A stretch of 47,288 nt of DNA from an uncultured Spirochaetaceae bacterium (lineage in GTDB: Bacteria; Spirochaetota; Spirochaetia; Treponematales; Treponemataceae): NCBI GenBank assembly GCA_902783155.1, contig CACZPR010000091.1:1-47288 (forward strand). The letters are read 5' to 3'. The notes under the pieces were generated by a model. That model did no database searches, was not told the DNA's origin, and was given only the letters and a program-made list of their open reading frames with translations. The position numbers and the translations under genes are program-made. Position 1 is the stretch's first letter; every line of letters starts with the position of its first letter. Of this stretch, positions 22,554 to 32,128 are shown in pieces.

Positions 22554-24164
22554 ATGACAGAATATATTGTACCCATAATAATCAGTTTTGTAGTTTTAGT
22601 CATCATAGGAATTGTTATTCAAAAGTTCGCTCTAAGCATGATAGACACAGAATACTGCCGCAGAAATTACTTGTCCATGGCAAACAGCGTAATAGAAGAA
22701 AAAATAAAAAAAATAGAAGAACGTGCTTTTAAGATATCCTGGAAAATCGGCGGAATAATTGGTTGCGGCGTATCAGTTTTGTTCTTCATTCTAAAGATAT
22801 TTAAGTTCAATAATTTTTTCTTTGGAATATTAAAATTCCTTGCGCCTGTAGTCGTTTGTATGATTATCGCGCTCATTATTGCCCAAATAATTGTTGATGC
22901 TTATTGCACAAAACATTTCGGAAAATCTCTGGCTTTCATTGACATGTCTAACAACGCTTCAGAGATTAAAAAAGCTGTTTGCAAAGAAGATGTATCACCT
23001 CTTGATGAAGGAAGCGAAAAATATGGAGACAAGTATCTGCTCTCTCTTGGAAAAGGTTTGGGGGCTTCAATAAAAAGGACAATCTGGCTCTACCGCATAA
23101 TTGGTGCAATCATCGGATTTGCAGCAGGAAGCGTCACCCTATTCATTCTAATGACCTTGGGTATAATGCCGGAAAATGTCTTCCTTGTTATTTTGGCAGG
23201 AGTCCTTGGAGAAGCAATTTTTACAATCCTGTTTAATATTTTCGCAAAAAAATATTGTGTGGAACATTATGGATATTTGGCGACTTATTATCAACTGCAT
23301 GTTGACATTTATTCAATTAAGAAAAATCAAGATAAAATACTGGCTAAAGATGGTCAGGCAAAAAAAATTGATTCAATCTCCTTAAAAGAAGGCTATCAGT
23401 TTGCATCAGTTCCTTCACGGATTTTTGCAGAGAAAACGGATGCGCCGGGAAATTATTACTGTCCATATTGCTATGCGGAAATCTATTCGGAAACTTCATC
23501 CATGTGCGGAAGTTGCGGAAAATCATTGGGAGAGAGCATTCCTTCCAATCCGCAGCCAGAAAAAATTGATTTGACGAAATCCCCAAGTCCAGTGGCCGAA
23601 CAAGCTTCATCTCCAGATGTCCAAGCAAATGCGGTTAAAGTCGAAACAGCTGTTGAGCCTAAAACCGCTCCAGTTTCTGAATCAGTGGGTGGCAATCAGG
23701 CTGCGCCGAAAATAAAAAAATTATACATAATAATCGGTGCTGTGATGCTTGCCGTTATTGCGGGTCTGGTTTCCGTCATAATCTATCTTATAAACAGGGG
23801 ACCAAACTACGTGTATCAATATTTGCCGTCAGAAACGCAATATGAAAAAGTTGAGGTTCCGGTTTACAATTATGAGCAGGCAGAGCAAGTTGATGTTGTA
23901 ATGGATTTGACTTTACGCTGCACCGAAAATCTCAGAATCCGCGCGAGTGACGATTTTAACAGCGATGTAATCACCACGATGAACAGCGGAACGAAGGTCA
24001 AAGTGCTTACGATCGGAAAACAGGATGAAGTCGATGGAGTAAAATCAAATTGGATTCAGGTTGAAGTTCTTCCAGGCGGAAAAGACAAGGATTTGAACAG
24101 AATACCAAACGGAACGACTGGATGGTGCTTCGGAGGATTTTTGGAATCCTGCACAAAAAATTAA
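22554..24164 (+). CDS. Membrane protein with zinc ribbon and bacterial SH3 domain
   Basis: 536 residues. About five membrane spans in the N-terminal half (near 4-24, 60-80, 92-114, 180-202, 208-230), then a zinc ribbon with CPYCYAE and CGSCGKS (about 303-322). A Pro/Ser-rich linker and a sixth span (about 385-408) lead to a C-terminal SH3_3 domain (LRIRASDDFNSDV ... WIQVEV ... GWCFGGFLES, about 460-532). The order suggests a cytosolic ribbon and an external SH3 domain that may bind peptidoglycan. CGGAGG precedes the ATG at 22554, which is preferred to an upstream frame start without one. Promoter copy C is 63 bases upstream. Confidence 0.8.
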   Translation: MTEYIVPIIISFVVLVIIGIVIQKFALSMIDTEYCRRNYLSMANSVIEEKIKKIEERAFKISWKIGGIIGCGVSVLFFILKIFKFNNFFFGILKFLAPVVVCMIIALIIAQIIVDAYCTKHFGKSLAFIDMSNNASEIKKAVCKEDVSPLDEGSEKYGDKYLLSLGKGLGASIKRTIWLYRIIGAIIGFAAGSVTLFILMTLGIMPENVFLVILAGVLGEAIFTILFNIFAKKYCVEHYGYLATYYQLHVDIYSIKKNQDKILAKDGQAKKIDSISLKEGYQFASVPSRIFAEKTDAPGNYYCPYCYAEIYSETSSMCGSCGKSLGESIPSNPQPEKIDLTKSPSPVAEQASSPDVQANAVKVETAVEPKTAPVSESVGGNQAAPKIKKLYIIIGAVMLAVIAGLVSVIIYLINRGPNYVYQYLPSETQYEKVEVPVYNYEQAEQVDVVMDLTLRCTENLRIRASDDFNSDVITTMNSGTKVKVLTIGKQDEVDGVKSNWIQVEVLPGGKDKDLNRIPNGTTGWCFGGFLESCTKN

Positions 24165-24177
24165 ATTCGTGTCGTTT

Positions 24178-24211
24178 TTGTCAAAGGTTCCGGTGACAGA
24201 GCCTTTGACAA
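24178..24211. terminator. 10-bp inverted repeat between convergent genes
   Basis: TTGTCAAAGG (24178-24187) and CCTTTGACAA (24202-24211) are exact complements in the 59-bp gap between two convergent genes. No T-run follows on either strand, so it would be an atypical bidirectional terminator. Confidence 0.5.
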
Positions 24212-24223
24212 CCGACCGATTTC

Positions 24224-25036
24224 CTACCCCCTTGTTCCTGAGCGCACTACGCGGAATCCGACGTTTGCCGAAGCGGTCTCCGGATTTTTGCAGTCTCGGA
24301 AGCTGCCGGATTTATAATATGCCTTGTCATTATAGCTTCCGCCGCGAACTATGCGTACATCTCCGTCAGAGGGTCCTTCGGGGTCGAGTCCCGCTTTTCC
24401 ACTTGGATAGGCTCCGAACCAGTCCCAGCACCATTCTGAGACATTTCCAGACATGTCGTATATTCCAAGTTCGTTCGGAGTTTTTGTCATTACCTCGTGG
24501 ATTTTTCCGCCGCTGTTTTCCGGTGTCCATGCAACGTCATCAAGTTCATCGCTTCCGCTGAATGAGTAGCCGAGACTTTTATTTCCTCCGCTCGCTGCAT
24601 ATTCCCATTCCGTTTCTGTCGGGAGTCTGTATCCGTCTGCACCGATATTTAATTCGAATCCTTCCGTGTAGCACGGTGTATATCCTTCGGCAATGCTGCG
24701 TCTGTTGCAGTATTCGATTGCATCATACCACGTCACGTTTTCCACCGGAAGATTTTTTCCCTTGCACCTGCTTGGATTTGTGCCCATGATTTTTTCGTAT
24801 TCATCCTGAGTCACTTCATGCGTGCAGATATAAAACTCCGACACCACAGCTTCATGTTCAGGTGCGTCTTCATAATCATCGTTTCCCATGTAGCAGACTC
24901 CGCAATCCACGACAACAAAATCGTCCGCACATTTTGCCTGATACGGCTCAATGTAAAATATAGATTTTGTACCGTATGCAAACACAAGCGACGAACCCAG
25001 TACAAGAGCCGCCGCTTTAATCAAATTTTTTTTCAT
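24224..25036 (-). CDS. SUMF1/formylglycine-generating-enzyme-fold protein, secreted
   Basis: 270 residues. Signal peptide at about 1-20 (MKKNLIKAAALVLGSSLVFA). The remainder is one SUMF1 domain: MGNDDYEDAPEHEAVVSEFYI, then HEVTQDEYEKIMGTNPS, PVENVTWYDAIEYCNRRS, YRLPTETEWEYAASGG, MSGNVSEWCWDW, and a C-terminal GFRVVRSG. The cysteines that make true formylglycine-generating enzymes active are not evident at the C-terminus, so it is more likely a sugar- or protein-binding member, a type abundant in Treponema. AAGGGGG precedes the ATG. Confidence 0.9.
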   Translation of the reverse strand: MKKNLIKAAALVLGSSLVFAYGTKSIFYIEPYQAKCADDFVVVDCGVCYMGNDDYEDAPEHEAVVSEFYICTHEVTQDEYEKIMGTNPSRCKGKNLPVENVTWYDAIEYCNRRSIAEGYTPCYTEGFELNIGADGYRLPTETEWEYAASGGNKSLGYSFSGSDELDDVAWTPENSGGKIHEVMTKTPNELGIYDMSGNVSEWCWDWFGAYPSGKAGLDPEGPSDGDVRIVRGGSYNDKAYYKSGSFRDCKNPETASANVGFRVVRSGTRG

Positions 25037-25156
25037 GCGTTCCCCCTTAAAAAATCAACTATCATTTTCGTTTCATAATCGGTCAGAAAATTCATGTGAC
25101 CGCGGTCTTTCATAAATATCGGCCGTAATATAGATAACCTCCAAATATCCCATCAA

Positions 25157-25196
25157 CAAAAAATCCTCCGAAAAATTCATCTCGAAGGATTTTTGA
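25157..25196 (-). terminator. Rho-independent terminator of the chemoreceptor gene
   Basis: On the minus strand AAAAATCCTTCG and CGGAGGATTTTTT form a stem closed by an A/T-rich loop and ending in a T-run, 30 bases after the chemoreceptor stop. Confidence 0.8.
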
Positions 25197-25225
25197 CAAA
25201 ACAAAAACAAATTGAATAAAATCAA

Positions 25226-27328
25226 TTACACTTTGAACAAATCGATCTGGCTTCCGATTGTGTTTATGGCGTTTTTCATTTCGTTTGAAATCGTTCCGAG
25301 CGCGTTTCCGGTTTCGGTTATTTTCTGTGCGCCGACCGACATTTCATCCATGCTCTGTTTCATGCTGTCTGCAACATTCTGGAGTATGGACATTTCGGTT
25401 TTGATTCTGTCGCTCCGTACTGCAACTTCTTTTGATGCCTTGCGGACTTCGATAGTACTGTCGGTCATGTTTTTGAGTGCGCTGCTGATTTGCCTTGAAC
25501 CTGCGTTCTGTTCTTCCATCGCCGCCTTAATCTGGACGACAAGCTCATCGGTTTCCTTGATTCTTGATGACACTGATGCAAACGCTTCGCTTGATTCACT
25601 TGATGCGCTTACGACCTCGGTGATTGAATCCTTGATTTTTCCCAGCTGCTCACCGATTGTCTTTGACTGTGAACTTGACGTTTCCGAAAGCTTACGGATT
25701 TCATCTGCAACGACAGAAAATCCTTTTCCAGCCTCTCCTGCATGTGCCGCCTCAATTGCAGCGTTCATTGCAAGAAGGTTGGTCTGTTCCGCAATGCTTG
25801 AAATCGCCTGGTTTGCTTCGACAAGCATTTCGGACTGGCTTTCAATCTGCTTGATTCTGTCGTTCACATCCTGCTGCTTGTTGAATCCCGACTGCGCATC
25901 AAAAGAAAGAGCCTGGAATGAATCTGCCATCTTATCGACGGATTTGTTTACGGACGAAATGTTTCCGACCATCTGCTCAACGGCCGCTGAAGCTTCATTG
26001 ACTCCGGTTGCCTGACTTTCTATAAGATTGTTCATTCCCCTGATGTTCTGGGTTATGTCGTTGACAGCATCGGCAGCCTGTGTCACACTTCCGCCCTGAT
26101 TTTTAATCTGAGTTGATATGTCGCCTATGTTCGATATGATTTCAGAAATTGCACCAGCAGTGTTTTCCGCACTCTCGGTCATTTTGAATCCGGAATCATT
26201 GAGGTTGACCTTCGATGTCTGAACGTCGCGCATAATCTGCTGGAGCTTGTCAAGGAAGAGGTCGAAGTGAATTACAAGGTCTCCGATTTCGTCACGGATG
26301 AAAAGCTTGCACCGCTTTGTAAGGTCGGCATCCCCCGTTTCAAGTTCCTTAAGGAAGTTCGTTACATTGTAGATTCGCCACATGAGCCAGTGTATGAACA
26401 GGTAGCTCAAAATCAAAAGCACGACGACAAGGACTGCGCAAATCGGGATTACAATGGAAAGCGTTGTGTTGCGAATTTTTCCAACGACTTCCGTGCTCTT
26501 TGCGATGAAAAGCATTCCGCTGATTTTTCCGTCCTGGTCTTTGAGCGGCTGGTACGTGGAATAATAGCGGACTTTGTCAAGCACGTTCTCACCGTTGTAA
26601 TCCTCACCTTTTACAAGAACGGTATTTTCAATTTCTGGATTTCCGAGTTCCTTTCCTTCAAGCTGTTCGATTGTGGACTCAACTCTGAAAGAACCCCTGA
26701 ATATTGAACATTCAACGTTATAGCCGGCCTGCATCAGGTCGATGAAATATCCGTTGGTCAAATCATAGCCGGAAAGTATGCACCCTATGACCTTGCCGCC
26801 GTCATAAATCGGGCTTGTTGCAAGAGCAGCAAAACTCAACGTGCCTGCCGCCTCATAGGATTTGTATGCCTCACCTTTAAGCGCATGGGAAACGCAGGCC
26901 AGGGACGAAACATTGCTTCCTTCGTTGATTTCAGGTCCGCTTGTGCAGACGACTTTTCCATTTGAATCAATGACCACAAGAAATCCGAGGTCTATGTCAT
27001 CGACTTTGCCTTTGAGGTATTTCTGAACTTCCTTGTCACCCGGATTTGAGAGAGCGTCCACCACATAGGATGAATCCGAAAGAAGGTCGGCTGAAATCGC
27101 AAGTGTCGAAATCCAGTCCTGCATGACGGTCATAGCACCTTCTTCGTTATAGGAAAGCTCGTTCTTTGTGAATTCGATGAGCCTGCGGTGAAATACTGTA
27201 AGTGATATTGCCGCAACGACTGCGCATCCAAATAAAATGAATCCTCCGATAAGTCCGATGAGTTTTGTGGAAAGCTTCATGTTTTTCTTGGCATGAGTGT
27301 CAAATCTGTCCAGTTCTTTTTTTGCCAT
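25226..27328 (-). CDS. Methyl-accepting chemotaxis protein
   Basis: 700 residues. First membrane span at 23-46, an external sensor domain of Cache type to about 290 (with [19 protein letters not shown] and [15 protein letters not shown]), second span at about 293-317, HAMP ([20 protein letters not shown]), then the long coiled-coil signalling domain. The CheA/CheW-contacting hairpin is well conserved ([20 protein letters not shown], then [14 protein letters not shown], about 511-548). The ligand is unknown; Cache domains usually bind small metabolites. It stands alone with its own terminator, as expected for one of several receptors in a motile spirochaete. Confidence 0.95.
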   Translation of the reverse strand: MAKKELDRFDTHAKKNMKLSTKLIGLIGGFILFGCAVVAAISLTVFHRRLIEFTKNELSYNEEGAMTVMQDWISTLAISADLLSDSSYVVDALSNPGDKEVQKYLKGKVDDIDLGFLVVIDSNGKVVCTSGPEINEGSNVSSLACVSHALKGEAYKSYEAAGTLSFAALATSPIYDGGKVIGCILSGYDLTNGYFIDLMQAGYNVECSIFRGSFRVESTIEQLEGKELGNPEIENTVLVKGEDYNGENVLDKVRYYSTYQPLKDQDGKISGMLFIAKSTEVVGKIRNTTLSIVIPICAVLVVVLLILSYLFIHWLMWRIYNVTNFLKELETGDADLTKRCKLFIRDEIGDLVIHFDLFLDKLQQIMRDVQTSKVNLNDSGFKMTESAENTAGAISEIISNIGDISTQIKNQGGSVTQAADAVNDITQNIRGMNNLIESQATGVNEASAAVEQMVGNISSVNKSVDKMADSFQALSFDAQSGFNKQQDVNDRIKQIESQSEMLVEANQAISSIAEQTNLLAMNAAIEAAHAGEAGKGFSVVADEIRKLSETSSSQSKTIGEQLGKIKDSITEVVSASSESSEAFASVSSRIKETDELVVQIKAAMEEQNAGSRQISSALKNMTDSTIEVRKASKEVAVRSDRIKTEMSILQNVADSMKQSMDEMSVGAQKITETGNALGTISNEMKNAINTIGSQIDLFKV

Positions 27329-27443
27329 TTTTGTACTGCCTCGCTGAAAGTGTCTCCGAAAATCTATACTTTAAGGAATATATTTAAGTTTACTACAGGA
27401 ATTGCAATCGCGCAACCTTTTCCAATAGATTTTTAAATCCGCA

Positions 27444-27483
27444 AAAAAAATCCTCCGGAAAATTAAGTCCGAAGGATTTTTGA
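27444..27483 (-). terminator. Rho-independent terminator of the pyridoxal kinase gene
   Basis: AAAATCCTCCGGA and TCCGAAGGATTTT pair around a short loop; on the minus strand the stem is followed by eight T. Nearly the same stem sequence is used after the chemoreceptor gene. Confidence 0.85.
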
Positions 27484-27510
27484 CAAGTCATGCAAATCAG
27501 CTGTTGAAAA

Positions 27511-28344
27511 CTACTTTCCAAGCCTTTCAATAAGATAAGGAAGAGCCTTTTCAAATTTCACGCCGTACCAGTGATCCTTGTCACCGATTGTTTTTTTGAT
27601 TGACTCGACTACGAAATCAGCCCCGATTGCGGCAGCCTCGGTCAAGGATTTTCCCCTGAGAAGTGCACCCGTGAATGCCGACGCATATGCATCTCCGGTT
27701 CCGTGCATTGAAACGTCCAGTTTTTCCGTGAAATAGTATTCAACATTTTTTCCGTCATAGGTTGCGACACCAAGTTTCTTTTCATCAAAACTTACGCCTG
27801 TGAGGACAACATTTTTTGCACCGAGCGCATGGAGTGATTTCAGCATGTTTTCGATATAGGCTTTGTCATAATCAGAACCGACATAAGGAACTCCAAGAAG
27901 GAATGACGCTTCCGTAAGATTCGGGAGGATAACGTCCGCACCCACGCAGAGTTTTTTCATCTCCTGTGGAAAATCATCGTCAAATCCGGCGTACATTTTT
28001 CCGTTGTCGGCCATTACAGGATCAACGATTCTCAGTGCATTTTCACGACCTGTCTTTTCCATTATCTCAAGGATGTAAGGAATCTGTGAAGGACTTACAT
28101 AACCCGTGTAGAACGCGCTGAAAGAAATATTTTCCTTAAGCCAGCGTTCAAGAATCTTTGGCATGTCGTCCGTCAAATCGTGGAAAGTCCATCCCGAAAA
28201 TCCCTGTGCGGTGTGGTTTGACAGCACGGAGCTTGGAAGAATTGCGGTCTCTATTCCGCAGGCTGATACTACCGGAAGTGCAACAGTAAGCGAACACTGT
28301 CCCACGCATGAAATGTCCTGAATCGTCAAAAGTCTTGCGTCCAT
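27511..28344 (-). CDS. pdxY: Pyridoxal/pyridoxamine kinase
   Basis: 277 residues of the PfkB/ribokinase-like PdxK/PdxY family, which phosphorylates pyridoxal or pyridoxamine to the active cofactor in salvage. The N-terminus LLTIQDISCVGQCSLTVALP, the DPVMADNGKMYAGF motif and the catalytic GTGDAYASAF near residue 223 are all present. The ATG at 28344 has GGAGG six bases upstream; an upstream in-frame ATG lies in the regulatory region. It is divergent from the MocR-type regulator gene, the classic pdxR arrangement. The symbol could equally be pdxK. Confidence 0.92.
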   Translation of the reverse strand: MDARLLTIQDISCVGQCSLTVALPVVSACGIETAILPSSVLSNHTAQGFSGWTFHDLTDDMPKILERWLKENISFSAFYTGYVSPSQIPYILEIMEKTGRENALRIVDPVMADNGKMYAGFDDDFPQEMKKLCVGADVILPNLTEASFLLGVPYVGSDYDKAYIENMLKSLHALGAKNVVLTGVSFDEKKLGVATYDGKNVEYYFTEKLDVSMHGTGDAYASAFTGALLRGKSLTEAAAIGADFVVESIKKTIGDKDHWYGVKFEKALPYLIERLGK

Positions 28345-28375
28345 TTTTGCCTCCAAATTTTTGAAAATTATATGC

Positions 28376-28432
28376 AAAATCTGGTATTGTTTATATACTC
28401 AATTTTTGTTAAATTTGATAATACCAGATTTT
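28376..28432. promoter_or_regulatory. 13-bp inverted repeat, likely PdxR operator
   Basis: AAAATCTGGTATT (28376-28388) and AATACCAGATTTT (28420-28432) are exact complements 31 bases apart, centred in the 100-bp space between the divergent kinase and regulator genes. MocR proteins often bind two spaced half-sites, so one bound dimer could control both directions. Confidence 0.8.
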
Positions 28433-28444
28433 AAGGAACAACTG

Positions 28445-29899
28445 ATGATAACGATAAATTTTGAGGGGCGCGAAAAGATTCCGCTGTGGGAATGGATTTA
28501 CCTGAGCATAAAACACCAGATTGAAAACGAAGTCCTTGTTTCAGGGGAAAAACTTCCTTCAAAAAGAAACCTTGCGTCCCATCTCGGAGTAAGCATAATA
28601 ACCGTGCAGACTGCATACCAGCGTCTCATTGATGAAGGGTGGATTTATTCCATCGAAAAAAAAGGATTCTTTGTCACCGACATAAAGAACAACAAAATAA
28701 TTAGCAGCGCAATCAAAGCAGACGCAGACAGGATTACAAAAAAAACTTCATCATCAAAAACAGAGCAGGAATCAAAAGGTGATGAAAAAAATTTAATCGA
28801 CCTTACAAGCAACTCTGTCACCGAAGAAAAATTTCCGTTCTCGCTTTGGGCTAGGATTGCGCGGAAAGTTTTAAACGGACAATCGCACACGCTTTTGGAA
28901 CGCACTTCGGTTTTTGGAACGGAGCAGCTCAGGTCATCGCTTGCAAAATATCTTTCGGACTTTCGCGGAATGTCGGTTGATGAAAACCAGATTGTAATCG
29001 GCGCGGGAACGGAATCGCTTTACTCAATGCTCGCTCAATTTTTGGGACGCGACAAAATTTTTGCGGTGGAAAATCCGGGCTATCCAAAGGTAAAAAAAAT
29101 CTTCGAGCTGAACGGAGTCAAAACCATAACGGTACAGACCGACGGCAACGGAATGTGCGTTGAAAAACTTTTAAAGACAAAGGCAGACGTAATCCACATT
29201 TCACCGAACCACCATTTCCCAACAGGAAGCGTCATGGGAATTAAAAGACGGCTGGAACTTTTGGACTGGTGCGAAAAAAAAACTGGCAGATTTATAATCG
29301 AAGATGACTACGACAGCGAGTTCCGCTTTAACGGAAAACCATTGCCGCCATTACAGTATTCGGATTCCACAGGCTCGGTAATTTATGTCAACACTTTTTC
29401 AAAAATACTTTCGCCTTCGTTCAGAATTTCGTACATGGTTTTACCAAAGAAAATTGTGGACGGGTTTGCAAAAAAAATTGGAATCTACTCATGTCCTGTT
29501 CCTGCGCTTGACCAATTGATTCTTGCGGATTTTATTGACGGCGGGCATCTTGAAAAACACATTTCGAGAATGAGAAACATCTATCGGAATCTTCGGAACA
29601 CTTTGATTCAGTCCATTGAAAAAAGTTCGCTTTCTAAAAACGCGGAAATTTTTGAAGAGAATTCCGGACTGCATTTTTTGCTGGAAATCAAAACGGAAAA
29701 AACAAAATCAGAAATCAGGAAGGAACTTTTGGAACGGAAAATCAAAATTGCGCAGCTGGACGATTTTTATCTGGATGCTAAAAATATGGAAGAAAAAAAT
29801 GGACGGACGGTTCTGGTTGTGAATTATTCTGCATTAAAAAAAGATGAAATCCCCACCCTGGTTTCCGCACTGGAAAAGGTCGTTGAAAAAACACTGTGA
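28445..29899 (+). CDS. pdxR: MocR/PdxR-type transcriptional regulator (GntR HTH fused to aminotransferase fold)
   Basis: 484 residues. GntR winged helix at about 10-75 (GEKLPSKRNLASHLGVSIIT, then VQTAYQRL), a linker rich in Lys/Ser, and a fold-type-I aminotransferase domain. The PLP lysine lies in VNTFSKILSPSFRISYM. Proteins of this kind sense PLP and control PLP salvage or synthesis, and here the divergent gene is a pyridoxal kinase. AAGGA lies before the ATG at 28445. Only one kinase is adjacent; no pdxST genes are in the window. Confidence 0.88.
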   Translation: MITINFEGREKIPLWEWIYLSIKHQIENEVLVSGEKLPSKRNLASHLGVSIITVQTAYQRLIDEGWIYSIEKKGFFVTDIKNNKIISSAIKADADRITKKTSSSKTEQESKGDEKNLIDLTSNSVTEEKFPFSLWARIARKVLNGQSHTLLERTSVFGTEQLRSSLAKYLSDFRGMSVDENQIVIGAGTESLYSMLAQFLGRDKIFAVENPGYPKVKKIFELNGVKTITVQTDGNGMCVEKLLKTKADVIHISPNHHFPTGSVMGIKRRLELLDWCEKKTGRFIIEDDYDSEFRFNGKPLPPLQYSDSTGSVIYVNTFSKILSPSFRISYMVLPKKIVDGFAKKIGIYSCPVPALDQLILADFIDGGHLEKHISRMRNIYRNLRNTLIQSIEKSSLSKNAEIFEENSGLHFLLEIKTEKTKSEIRKELLERKIKIAQLDDFYLDAKNMEEKNGRTVLVVNYSALKKDEIPTLVSALEKVVEKTL

Positions 29900-29910
29900 A
29901 TTTTGTGCCG

Positions 29911-29939
29911 TTGAGTTTTTTATGTATAAGTAGTAGAAT
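29911..29939 (+). promoter_or_regulatory. Promoter of the antiporter gene
   Basis: TTGAGT (29911-29916) and TAGAAT (29934-29939) with a 17-base spacer, 55 bases before the ATG at 29995. Confidence 0.5.
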
Positions 29940-29994
29940 CAGTTTTTAAAATTGCTGGGGGCTTAAAATCTAAGGAACTGGAAAGAAGGTTTTT

Positions 29995-31230
29995 ATGAAC
30001 AAACTGGAATTAATCAGGCAGCTTGCCATCATCATTATTTTTGCAAAAGTTTTTGGACTCATCGCGAGAAAACTCAAGGCTCCACAGGTTGCGGGCGAAA
30101 TCATCGCGGGACTTTTGATTGGACCGAGCATCCTTGGTTGGGTGCAGCCCTCTGACTTTTTGAGCGGTATGGCGGAAATTGGCGTAATCATGCTGATGTT
30201 CAACGCAGGGCTTGGCACGAACATAAACGACCTGAAAAAATCCGGGCTCAAGGCGACTCTGCTTGCGTGTGCCGGGGTTGCAGTTCCTTTGGCCGCAGGA
30301 ACTTTTTTGTTCATGTGCTTCTATGGCTTCGGCGAAATTGGGTCGCAGGAATTTTACAGGGGACTTTTCATTGGAACGATTCTGACCGCAACATCCGTGA
30401 GCATAACTGTGCAGGCCCTGAAGGAGCTTGGAAAACTTTCAACAATGGTCGGAACAACAATCGTGAGCGCGGCAATAATCGACGACGTGATTGGAATTGT
30501 CGTGCTTACGTTCGTAATCAGTCTGAATCCATCAAACGCGGGAGAAGGAGACCAGGTTGGAAGCATCGTGAAGGTCATTCTTTCAACACTTTTATTCTTT
30601 GTTCTTTCTATTGTAGTGGGCTATATTTTTTATAAAATCTTCAAGTTCTATGAAAAAAAGCACAGCCACACAAGGCGTATCCCGATTGTCGGTCTTGCGC
30701 TTGCATTCTCGCTTTCATATATCGCCGAACATTTTTTCGGAGTCGCGGACATAACGGGTGCATACATAGCAGGGGTAATCCTTTGCTCAACAAAAGATTC
30801 GTCTTACATTTCACGCAAAATGGACGTGAACTCATACATGCTTTTCGGTCCAATCTTTTTTGCTTCAATCGGATTGCAGACAAACATAAGGACGCTGGAC
30901 ACATCCATCCTTCTCTTTTCGCTCGCATTTGTCGTTGTCGGAATGTTTTCAAAAGTTGTCGGATGCGGTGCGGTTGCAAAACTGTGCAAGTTCAATTTCA
31001 GTGACAGTCTGAAAATCGGATGCGGAATGATGACACGCGGTGAAGTCGCATTGATTGTCGCGCAGAGGGGACTTACGGAAGGAATACTTGACCACGCATT
31101 TTTCACGTCGGTCATCCTTTTGATAATTGTAAGCTCCATATCCGTACCGATTATTTTGAAAGCGATATACGCACATGATGACAAAAAACTGGCTTTGCAA
31201 AAACCATCGGGAGACAGCGTTCAAGCTTAG
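29995..31230 (+). CDS. Cation:proton antiporter, CPA2 (Kef/Nha-type)
   Basis: 411 residues with about twelve membrane spans of the Na_H_Exchanger family. Recognisable segments are KAPQVAGEIIAGLLIGPSIL (residues 28-47), EIGVIMLMFNAGLGT and SAAIIDDVIGIVVLTF; the DD pair in the last is the ion-binding site expected of electrogenic members. No C-terminal TrkA/RCK domain, so it is not a full Kef potassium channel. GAAGG precedes the ATG. It probably exchanges Na+ or K+ for H+ at the inner membrane. Confidence 0.9.
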   Translation: MNKLELIRQLAIIIIFAKVFGLIARKLKAPQVAGEIIAGLLIGPSILGWVQPSDFLSGMAEIGVIMLMFNAGLGTNINDLKKSGLKATLLACAGVAVPLAAGTFLFMCFYGFGEIGSQEFYRGLFIGTILTATSVSITVQALKELGKLSTMVGTTIVSAAIIDDVIGIVVLTFVISLNPSNAGEGDQVGSIVKVILSTLLFFVLSIVVGYIFYKIFKFYEKKHSHTRRIPIVGLALAFSLSYIAEHFFGVADITGAYIAGVILCSTKDSSYISRKMDVNSYMLFGPIFFASIGLQTNIRTLDTSILLFSLAFVVVGMFSKVVGCGAVAKLCKFNFSDSLKIGCGMMTRGEVALIVAQRGLTEGILDHAFFTSVILLIIVSSISVPIILKAIYAHDDKKLALQKPSGDSVQA

Positions 31231-31252
31231 AGCCTGACATAAATCTGAAAGC

Positions 31253-31291
31253 AAAAAAAGCAGCCCCTGAAATCCAGAGACTGCTTTGCAA
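31253..31291. terminator. Bidirectional terminator between antiporter and NYN genes
   Basis: AAAGCAG (31257-31263) and CTGCTTT (31281-31287) form the stem, with A-rich sequence before it and T-containing sequence after it. It serves the convergent antiporter and Gld-like operon. Confidence 0.65.
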
Positions 31292-31306
31292 ATTCAAAAA
31301 AAATAT

Positions 31307-32125
31307 TTATTTTTCCCTGGGCTTGTAATACAAAATTGAATGTCCGCGCCTGCTGTTTGAGAGCGGAACTTTCTGGATTTCAAAATCGTCGTCCAGATAT
31401 TCAATCAAATCGGAAAGTTTTCTGAAACCATAGTCCTGAGTGTCAAAGCCCGGGTCCTGGCGTTTGAAATAAGAACCTGCCGCACTTACATCAGCCCAGC
31501 CGTCTTCGTTCGCATAAGTTTCGTAGGCCTTCATCAAAAGTTTGAAAATCTTCCGGAACTGGCGGTCGGTCATGGTCTCGCTATTGCGCTTAAAAATCCC
31601 AAGTCCTTTGGCCGGCTTGTGGTGTTTTATTTCAGCAGGTTTGTCGTTTTGCACAGGAGCGGAATCATCTTCGTCATCAACTTCTTTCAGATTTTCAATG
31701 TAGATAAAATCGTCACATGCGTTGACAAAAGACTGGGGTGTTTTTTTCTGACCCACGCCGAAAACATAAATCTGGCTTTCCTTCAGGCGGGTCGCAAGTT
31801 TTGTAAAATCAGAGTCGCTTGTCACAAGTGCAATGGCATCGTATTTTCCGGTGTAGAGCAAATCCATCGCGTCAATAATCATCGCGGAGTCGCTGGAATT
31901 TTTTCCCTGCGTGTATGCAAACTGCTGGACCGGTATGACCGCATTGTTGTTCAAATCGTCCTTCCAGTTTTTCAGCGTCTGGATTGTAAAATCCCCGTAA
32001 GCCCTTTTCGTGATTATGTGACCGTGGACCGCAATCTCCTGCAAAATCGGCTTCAATTTTTTTCCGGGAGTGTTGTCCGCATCAATCAGCACGGCGATTT
32101 TTTTCTGCTCGTCAATGTCAATCAT
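31307..32125 (-). CDS. NYN-domain protein (LabA/DUF88-type putative RNase) with OST-HTH
   Basis: 272 residues. The N-terminal NYN (PIN-like) domain has its acidic residues in VLIDADNTPG (12-21), DSAMIIDAMDLL and LVTSDSDF, the metal-binding set of the family. A charged linker (about 145-180) leads to a C-terminal OST-HTH/LOTUS-like domain (about 190-265), which binds RNA in related proteins. It is probably a single-strand-specific RNase or an RNA-binding protein. It lies three bases after the DUF4340 gene and ends the Gld-like operon. Confidence 0.88.
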   Translation of the reverse strand: MIDIDEQKKIAVLIDADNTPGKKLKPILQEIAVHGHIITKRAYGDFTIQTLKNWKDDLNNNAVIPVQQFAYTQGKNSSDSAMIIDAMDLLYTGKYDAIALVTSDSDFTKLATRLKESQIYVFGVGQKKTPQSFVNACDDFIYIENLKEVDDEDDSAPVQNDKPAEIKHHKPAKGLGIFKRNSETMTDRQFRKIFKLLMKAYETYANEDGWADVSAAGSYFKRQDPGFDTQDYGFRKLSDLIEYLDDDFEIQKVPLSNSRRGHSILYYKPREK

Positions 32126-32128
32126 ATC

